Below are positions 58,376 to 64,000 of a stretch of 64,000 bases of DNA, in pieces; the stretch's first letter is position 1, and every line of letters begins with the position of its first letter. The notes beneath the pieces were generated by a model that saw only the letters and a program-made list of their open reading frames with translations, searched no databases and was not told where the DNA came from. The position numbers and the translations under genes were made by a program. Source of the DNA: Mikania micrantha (lineage: Eukaryota > Streptophyta > Magnoliopsida > Asterales > Asteraceae); the NCBI GenBank assembly GCA_009363875.1, contig CM018686.1, forward strand, positions 8,618,001 to 8,682,000, in the 5' to 3' direction.

Positions 58376-58850
58376 GAGAGAGGGAGCGAGAGCGTGTATG
58401 TGTGTGGGGAAGTTAGATCTAGGGTTTTTCATTTAAAGTAATAACTTGTTCCTCAGTTTTAGGATTAGGGGTTTAATTATTCAAATTAAAATTACACTCC
58501 AATCCCCACATTTTATTTACATTAAAACTCTTATATTAATTAACTATTTAAACTACTCTCTCTAATTTTACTAACTAACTATTTACTTAGTAAACTTTAA
58601 TTGAACATCAAAAGTTTAACTAATTAAACTTTATCAATTTAATTCTAATTAATTATCACAATAATTAATTCCTATAAATATTATTATTTCATAATTAATA
58701 AAAAAACCACTTTATATAATTCGTGAAATTTAACATGTCTAAAACAAAGTTTTGACACAATCCAATACAATCTTTCAAGGTGTAACTCTTTGGATCGTAC
58801 CCCGATAATAACGTTGATATTATCGATGATCGGACATCCCAAATCCAACA
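58376..58850 (-). repeat. Element J 5' LTR (approximate borders)
   Basis: On the minus strand it starts TGTTGGATTTGGGATG and is AT-rich, with a GC-rich inner end (AGAGGGAGCGAGAGCG on plus). It is joined nearly directly to pre-RT coding sequence. Confidence 0.78.
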
Positions 58851-59066
58851 ACATTTATGGCTGATGAATCCGTCGGGTTAGTACTATACACATGTTTCGA
58901 AGGGTTAGTACTATACACATGTTTCGAAGGTTCGAAAATTACTCAGGTGATGGTATCTCGTCTTGTTTGTTCCCCATCGTTTTCTTGTCCCACTTTGGAC
59001 CGTACTCGACGAATACTTTTCCCATAGAACCAATTTTGTTCCTCACCCCATAAAAGTCACTTACAA
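58851..59066 (+). pseudogene. Element H 3' ORF, upstream fragment
   Basis: Protein-like sequence in a neighbouring frame (PHRFLVPLWTVLDEYF, about 58970-59018) reads into the 3' ORF region, so the true N-terminal part is probably out of frame here and cut by element J. A 27-bp direct duplication (58875-58901 and 58902-58928) adds nine codons. Confidence 0.5.
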
Positions 59067-61766
59067 ATGCAACGAAACCCTGTGCAACTCTCTACAGTTG
59101 CTCAGGCTCCTTCTACTGAACCCACAAAGAAAAAGGTTAAAAGAACTGCTCCGGGCACAGTTCCACCTAAGGTGCAAGCCACACCTGTTGTCTTTCCACA
59201 GGTTCTTCCTCTGGAACCTGTGGCTGCCCTTAACCAGCCTGAAAGCCCTCAGACTATGTCACATCACATATCTGAGAATATTCAAAGGGATGCACCCATA
59301 GTTGAGTCTGCTTCTCATGAAGCAACTTCATTAGATCAGAGACTGTCTCCCAAGTCTCCAGGTTTGTATCATCCAGAAATGCCCCCCACCCATACTATTA
59401 CCCAGGCTCAAGGAGCTTCTGCAGTACTTGTGGATGAACCACTCTCTCCCACTACCCAATCCTTAATGAGAGTGGTGACACAGTTACAGGCAAGGTTCCC
59501 TGACCCAGAGCCTATTCAATCAGAGGTTGGCCCCAGTAGTTCTGAAGGGGTCAATGCAGGTAAGGCTGCCACTACTGTTGATCTTAATAAAGATCCACAG
59601 GACAGTGGTACAGGCAATAGGACCTCACCTGCGGCAACCTATGTTGGGGAGGACTTCTTTGAAGCCCTTCTCAATGAAGGGAATCCAGGGTGCCAAGAAA
59701 CCACTTCTGGTGGTGGAGGTGCAGGAGCTCGGCTCAGTACTCCATCGCCCAAGGATTTCACTCCTGTGGATGAGGGCACACACACTCAGGAATTGACGGC
59801 CACAATAACTTCCCTCCAAGCCAGGGTAGCTCTTTTGGAAGCTGAGGTGTCTACCCTGCGGCTTGAGATCCAAACAAAAGATGCAACCATTCTGGATCTC
59901 AGGAGTCGTCCACCTGTTGTTCTACATCCTTTTCATCCTGATCCTGCTACTACCACTTTTACTTCCCCTGATGCTACCAAAAAGGGGGAGAATGTACCAA
60001 CTGCAGGGTCAGGATCAGAAGCAAGAGAAGAGGAGGGTGCACAGGAAGTTAATCCATCCTTAGTCACTTTGACTGCTGAATGGGATGACTTCTTGGGTAC
60101 TTACTTTCAAGGTTCATCTACTTCCTCTTCTTCTTCTTCTGAGGATATAAGGGAGGTTGCCAAAGAGACTGAACAGCAAACATCAAATGTCTCTTTGGAA
60201 TCTCAGTCCCCTTCTGGGACTAAGTCTCATTCTGAGACTACAGCTCAGGCTACCTTGGAGAAAGCTACTCAGGAACAACCTATCTCCATGGAACCTGTGT
60301 CCTCTTCTAGGACAGTAGCTGCTGAAGACCTCTCCTCCATTCCTGAGCTCTCTGTGGAAACTAACAAGGAAGCATTTAAGGTGGTTGGTCAACCGGAGGG
60401 GGCAGTGAATGCTAAGGTTAACTCCGAAGCTGCAGCTGCTTCCGAAGGCCCAGTCATCCAAGATGTTTCCTCCACAGAGGAGCTAGATGCCAATGAACCA
60501 GCTGGTAAGGCAACAGGAGACATCTCCTCTGGGGCAAAAATAACTGCTGATGACAAAGGAAAAAGAAAGCTAACCCCAGAGGAGGAAGCAGAACAGGAGG
60601 AGAGAAGACCAGAGAAGACAAAGGGCCGACCAAATACCTCTCAAGATGAAGAACGAGTGAGACTTTCTGCCTTGCTCGAAGAGAGAGACTTCGATGAAGT
60701 ATGGCTCTGGTCGGTGCCTCAAATGGTTGCCGAGCTGGACAAGGTACAGCAGCAAGAACAGGATGCTGCTGCCACCAAGGCTCAAACTGTCCTGTCCAAG
60801 AAGCAAAAGGAGAAGGCCTACAGAGATAGGTCAAAGGCCTTTCTCCTGGAATATGGCTTCCATGCTCGGCAGCTAGGCCCTATGAAGAACTCGACCATGG
60901 ATATGCACATCCGAGATATCAAGGCTAAAATAGCCAGAGGTGAGTTACTTCCAATTGGGCAGATAAGGGCTCAAAAGGCAAGCCTAATGAGAGGCTTAGG
61001 TTTAGGGGGAAGAGCTCGAATAGAAATTCCCCTCTCTGGTACAGGGATCAGAGAGGGAGAAGAAGTTATGTGTGGGGAAGCAACTAAAGCCATGTTCCCC
61101 AACATGTTCCCCCTAAATCCTAAAGAAGAACAAATAATTCCTCCATCAAGCCCATCTATGAAGACAAAAGTTCCTGATCCTGAGAAACAATCTATGGCAG
61201 ATGAGAGGAGTTCAAGTCCTCCAAGAACTGAGGCTGCAGGCCCAGAACCCACTGCAAGAACAGAAGATGCAGTGGGATCCAATGTGGAGAATCAACAGGC
61301 CAGAGAACAGAGGAGTGAAGCCATGGCTCAAAACAGACCAAGATTCATAAGAAGAAAGAGCATGGCTAAAAGGAAAAAGAAAACAAAATCTATCCCCTTC
61401 GACTCTGAGCCTGATGCATCCCTCTCAGTACCTAAAGTCACATCTGAAGCAACTCCTGAAACTACACAAACCCGAGAAGACATGAGGGATATCAGCAGAC
61501 TAATGCATGAGCATTCATACATCCCCTTGGTAAATTGGAGCTTCAATGCACAAGAAAGGATATTCATCCTCACCGACTACAATGCAGAAATAAAACTGGT
61601 GGATCTTGTGCATCTGACGATGTTGGCAAAACCCTATATATTTGATCTAGATAAGCTCCCTCTCAATAATCCTGACAATGGAGCAGATGGGAGGTCAGCC
61701 ATCAGATTGATTAGAAAAAGGGCACAGGTACTGAGGGGTACATGGAAGCCAAGGTTTATTCCTTAG
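59067..61766 (+). CDS. Element H 3' ORF (position of SIRE env-like gene), intact 899 codons
   Basis: Open from the ATG at 59067 to the stop at 61764-61766, 31 bp before the LTR, the same layout as in element C. Regions: Pro/Thr-rich low complexity, a coiled coil at about residues 240-275 (ITSLQARVALLEAEVSTLRL), Ser/Glu-rich low complexity, a charged helical part at about 500-600 (KRKLTPEEEAEQEERRPEKT; VLSKKQKEKAYRDRSKAFL), a basic strip (RRKSMAKRKKKTKS) at about 755, and a compact C-terminal domain (YIPLVNWSFNAQERIFILTD). No signal peptide or transmembrane helix is seen. ORFs at this place are called env-like in SIRE elements, but nothing visible here is envelope-like. The N-terminal domain found in C and F is missing, so the start is probably truncated. 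Confidence 0.75.
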   Translation: MQRNPVQLSTVAQAPSTEPTKKKVKRTAPGTVPPKVQATPVVFPQVLPLEPVAALNQPESPQTMSHHISENIQRDAPIVESASHEATSLDQRLSPKSPGLYHPEMPPTHTITQAQGASAVLVDEPLSPTTQSLMRVVTQLQARFPDPEPIQSEVGPSSSEGVNAGKAATTVDLNKDPQDSGTGNRTSPAATYVGEDFFEALLNEGNPGCQETTSGGGGAGARLSTPSPKDFTPVDEGTHTQELTATITSLQARVALLEAEVSTLRLEIQTKDATILDLRSRPPVVLHPFHPDPATTTFTSPDATKKGENVPTAGSGSEAREEEGAQEVNPSLVTLTAEWDDFLGTYFQGSSTSSSSSSEDIREVAKETEQQTSNVSLESQSPSGTKSHSETTAQATLEKATQEQPISMEPVSSSRTVAAEDLSSIPELSVETNKEAFKVVGQPEGAVNAKVNSEAAAASEGPVIQDVSSTEELDANEPAGKATGDISSGAKITADDKGKRKLTPEEEAEQEERRPEKTKGRPNTSQDEERVRLSALLEERDFDEVWLWSVPQMVAELDKVQQQEQDAAATKAQTVLSKKQKEKAYRDRSKAFLLEYGFHARQLGPMKNSTMDMHIRDIKAKIARGELLPIGQIRAQKASLMRGLGLGGRARIEIPLSGTGIREGEEVMCGEATKAMFPNMFPLNPKEEQIIPPSSPSMKTKVPDPEKQSMADERSSSPPRTEAAGPEPTARTEDAVGSNVENQQAREQRSEAMAQNRPRFIRRKSMAKRKKKTKSIPFDSEPDASLSVPKVTSEATPETTQTREDMRDISRLMHEHSYIPLVNWSFNAQERIFILTDYNAEIKLVDLVHLTMLAKPYIFDLDKLPLNNPDNGADGRSAIRLIRKRAQVLRGTWKPRFIP

Positions 61767-61785
61767 AAGTTTTGGTAGCATCAGC

Positions 61786-61797
61786 CTAGGGGGAGAC
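61786..61797 (+). promoter_or_regulatory. Element H polypurine tract
   Basis: CTAGGGGGAGAC, nearly identical to the element C PPT, directly before the LTR. Confidence 0.93.
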
Positions 61798-62592
61798 TGT
61801 AAAGACCAATAAAGGCTGATGCTCACCAAACTTCTTGTTTTGTCTAAGTATAGGAGCCTTTTTGAATAAACACCTTCGGAAGGAAGAAGTAATTCTTCGG
61901 AAGCAGCATTGCTTCCGAAGGATAACTGGTTCCTGCCGAAGGTTATACAAGACAACTGCTTCCGAGGAATCCTCTTATGCACTGAAGACAAAGACTTCCG
62001 AGGTTTATCCTCTGACAAAGACTGTAGCAGATTACTCTCATGGTACAAAAGGTACTGACACAAGACATGTTGGTCTGACTAAAGACAAAGACAACATGTA
62101 ATGAGTCAGATAAAGCACCTTACCTCTCCCATGCTACATTAAATGCAAAAGATCATCTGAAGCCTTGAAGATCAACAACATTAAATGTCTTTTGTATTTA
62201 GTAGTCTTTTGTAAAGTCAATGTCTATTAATGTAATAATTACAACTGAGTGTCTTAGCCTGTTAAGACACTCAACATACTAGAATAAGCTTTACTTTATG
62301 TACTTGTCTAGTATACCCAACTTGTATTCCTAAGTGTATACGGTTGTAGCCTCGGCTATATAACCTCCCATTGTATGGTTGCTTGAAGTGTGCTTGATTG
62401 TATACTTCCACTTTGAGAGAAATATATCCTTGAGCTTGAATTATTCTTGTGTTATTATTATTGTTCAAAGATTATTACTGTGTCACCTTGAGTGTAATTG
62501 TGAGATTATTCTAACAGAACATTCCGCATCTGTTAGAGTTAAGTAAGAAATACTTGTGAAGTGTTGTTTAGACTAAACAACCCGATCCTACA
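61798..62592 (+). repeat. LTR shared by elements H and I
   Basis: 795 bp from TGTAAAGACC to GATCCTACA. A PPT lies immediately upstream and a PBS two bases downstream, so it acts structurally as 3' LTR of H and 5' LTR of I. It contains a TATATAA box-like word near 62357. Confidence 0.92.
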
Positions 62593-62594
62593 AG

Positions 62595-62606
62595 TGGTAT
62601 CAGAGC
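62595..62606 (+). promoter_or_regulatory. Element I primer-binding site
   Basis: TGGTATCAGAGC, tRNA-iMet type, spaced two bases from the LTR exactly as in element C. Confidence 0.95.
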
Positions 62607-62708
62607 TTTGGCTCTTGAACTTGACTGACTAATTATCATCAAGTTACCAGTTCTATTTCTTATAAAATCTCATCGTCTTAACACTCATATTTTCTGTGTC
62701 TGTCTAAG

Positions 62709-64000
62709 ATGGCTGCTCTAAACAAACATGATACAGAAAATGGCACTCTCAACAAGCCACCAATGTTCACACCTGAAGATTTTGACACCTGGAAAGTCAG
62801 AATGGAAGGATTCATCAGGAATCAAGACTTCAAGCTTTGGAAATCTGTTCTTGAAGGTCCTTACGTTCCCACAATTGCTGCGGCTGGAGCTGGAGGACCT
62901 GCAGTACCAAAAGATCCATCTATGTATTCAGACGAAGATTACAAGAAGATGGAAGTTGACTCTAAAGCTCTCTGGCTCATTCAGATGTCAATACCTAACT
63001 CTATTATACATGCATTCAAGAAATGCAAGTCTGCTCAAGAACTGTGGAACTCCTTGAAGCAGATGTATGAAGGTTCAGATGATGTCAAAGAGAACAAGAA
63101 GGATATGCTGAAACAAAAGTTTGAGAACTTTTGTCAACAAAACAATGAAAATATGTCTTCACAGTACCTAAGGTATGTCCAACTTGTGAATGATTTGGCA
63201 TCTGCAGGTGTAACTCTGGATAATCAAGACGTGCTCAGAAAATTTCTGAGATCTCTTCCAAAGGCATGGAACATTTACTCGGTAACAATCAGAAGAACAG
63301 AAAATCTGAAGACTCTAACTCTGGGAGAGTTGTTCGGTATTCTCAGTGCCTATCAGATGGAACTGGATGCCCAAGAATCTAAAGCCTTCCATTCACCATC
63401 AGGTTCAGCTGCTCTTCATGCACCCATCAACAATTCTCCATATCAAAGTTTCCAACCCATCTACCATCCTACACCCATACCCAATGTCACACTTCCTGAA
63501 GCCTTAACTTCATCAAACTCACTCCCAAATCATCTCTCAAACCCAACTTCACTACCTACGTCTGGGCAAGGAGCTTTTGTAACTGAAGAGACAAACTACT
63601 TTCAGTTATGTCAAGAAGATCTGGAAGGAATCCCTGCTGATGATTTAGAAGAAATGGACATAAATTATCAGATGGCCATGATTTCTTTCAGAGCAAAGAA
63701 ATTTTATCAGAGAACAGGGAGGCAGTTCAAGAAACATAACATGAAAACAGGTTTTGGACTGGATAAATCCAAAATCAGATGCTACAACTGTCAGCAGCTT
63801 GGTCACTTTGCAAGAGAATGCAAAGCACCAAGGAATCAGCCAGCAACAGGAGAGAGGCAAATTAACCAGCAAGCAACAAATCAAACCTTCAATGCAAATA
63901 TTGCTGAGCATCAGGATTTTTCAGACTGGAGTTTTCAAGCAGAAGATGCCTCCATTTCCAACAGTGCTTTGACGGCAGATGACTCATCCTCCTCAAACAA
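62709..64000 (+). CDS. gag: Element I gag, intact but cut by the window edge
   Basis: Open from the ATG at 62709 (MAALNKHDTENGTLN) for about 430 codons to the edge with no stop. The copia UBN2-type Gag domain spans about residues 20-220 (FDTWKVRMEGFIRNQDFKLW; SAQELWNSLKQMYEG; RKFLRSLPKAWNIY). A Pro/Ser linker and the knuckle CYNCQQLGHFAREC (residues 358-371) follow. The PBS and LTR lie directly upstream, so it would be translated from the full-length element RNA. It is the best preserved gag in the window; with the intact H ORF it suggests a young family. Gag would form the particle and bind RNA. Confidence 0.93.
   Translation, partial: MAALNKHDTENGTLNKPPMFTPEDFDTWKVRMEGFIRNQDFKLWKSVLEGPYVPTIAAAGAGGPAVPKDPSMYSDEDYKKMEVDSKALWLIQMSIPNSIIHAFKKCKSAQELWNSLKQMYEGSDDVKENKKDMLKQKFENFCQQNNENMSSQYLRYVQLVNDLASAGVTLDNQDVLRKFLRSLPKAWNIYSVTIRRTENLKTLTLGELFGILSAYQMELDAQESKAFHSPSGSAALHAPINNSPYQSFQPIYHPTPIPNVTLPEALTSSNSLPNHLSNPTSLPTSGQGAFVTEETNYFQLCQEDLEGIPADDLEEMDINYQMAMISFRAKKFYQRTGRQFKKHNMKTGFGLDKSKIRCYNCQQLGHFARECKAPRNQPATGERQINQQATNQTFNANIAEHQDFSDWSFQAEDASISNSALTADDSSSSN

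Larger units (their letters stand above)
55392..58850 (-). mobile_element. Element J: Ty1/copia (Tork-like), internally deleted
   Basis: Two diverged LTRs (55392-55868 and 58376-58850) flank only the RT and RNase H end of pol. Gag, protease and integrase are missing. On the minus strand the right LTR is followed almost directly by sequence that normally precedes RT. The target-site duplication is not certain because the inner/outer LTR edges are blurred. Confidence 0.8.
58851..62592 (+). mobile_element. Element H: 3' end of a SIRE-like copia element
   Basis: Only the 3' ORF, PPT and LTR are present; the left side is lost at element J. Its LTR (61798-62592) is also the 5' LTR of element I. 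Confidence 0.85.
62593..64000 (+). mobile_element. Element I: SIRE-like copia element, cut by right window edge
   Basis: PBS, about 100-bp leader and intact gag follow the shared LTR. Pol would lie beyond the window. Confidence 0.9.

Overview
The window looks like plant nuclear heterochromatin made almost entirely of nested LTR retrotransposons. No host protein-coding gene, tRNA gene or rRNA gene could be supported. The gag, RT and integrase sequences are of plant Ty3/gypsy (chromovirus, Tekay-like) and Ty1/copia (SIRE/Maximus-like and Tork-like) type. Their wording, and the primer-binding site TGGTATCAGAGC, suggest a eudicot, probably Asteraceae; this is recognition by eye, not a database result.

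Layout. (A) 1-6737, minus: a gypsy element cut by the left edge, with a long open pol, a broken gag, two tandem-repeat arrays and an extra ORF upstream of gag. (B) 6838-14468, plus: a decayed gypsy element whose 5' LTR contains a minus-strand solo LTR of the A/D family (7366-9503, TSD TAGCC). Then an unassigned AT-rich stretch, a tRNA-derived SINE (14854-15006, TSD GAAGTAATG) and an ATT microsatellite. (E) a minus gypsy remnant, 15627-16309 plus 28717-30642, split by (C) a complete minus SIRE-like copia element, 16315-28716, with 370-bp LTRs and TSD CTGTG. (F) 30643-54130, plus: a SIRE-like copia element whose gag is split by (D) a complete gypsy element, 33338-44762, with 2.14-kb LTRs and TSD TCACA. 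(K) 54131-55391: unassigned DNA rich in a TTCGTGCGAA-type motif. (J) 55392-58850, minus: a Tork-like copia element with a large internal deletion. (H/I) 58851-64000, plus: the 3' end of a SIRE-like element (intact 3' ORF, PPT), one LTR, then PBS and an intact gag running off the right edge, which is a tandem or LTR-sharing arrangement.

How the parts work together. Each autonomous element would encode Gag (particle), protease, integrase, RT and RNase H, primed from a tRNA-iMet-type PBS and a PPT. Most copies carry stops, frameshifts and catalytic-site changes, so they look non-autonomous. The best preserved coding regions are pol of A, gag of I and the 3' ORF of H.

Most interesting signals: (1) an extra ORF between PBS and gag of the gypsy elements A and D, with a proline-rich N-terminus, a probable coiled coil and a conserved C-terminal membrane-like segment; (2) family-specific clusters of short TTCG(n)CGAA-type inverted motifs in the LTR, leader and pol-to-3'ORF spacer of otherwise different elements; (3) SIRE-type 3' ORFs preceded by splice-acceptor-like sites and by PPT-like tracts just after pol; (4) the shared-LTR tandem at the right end.
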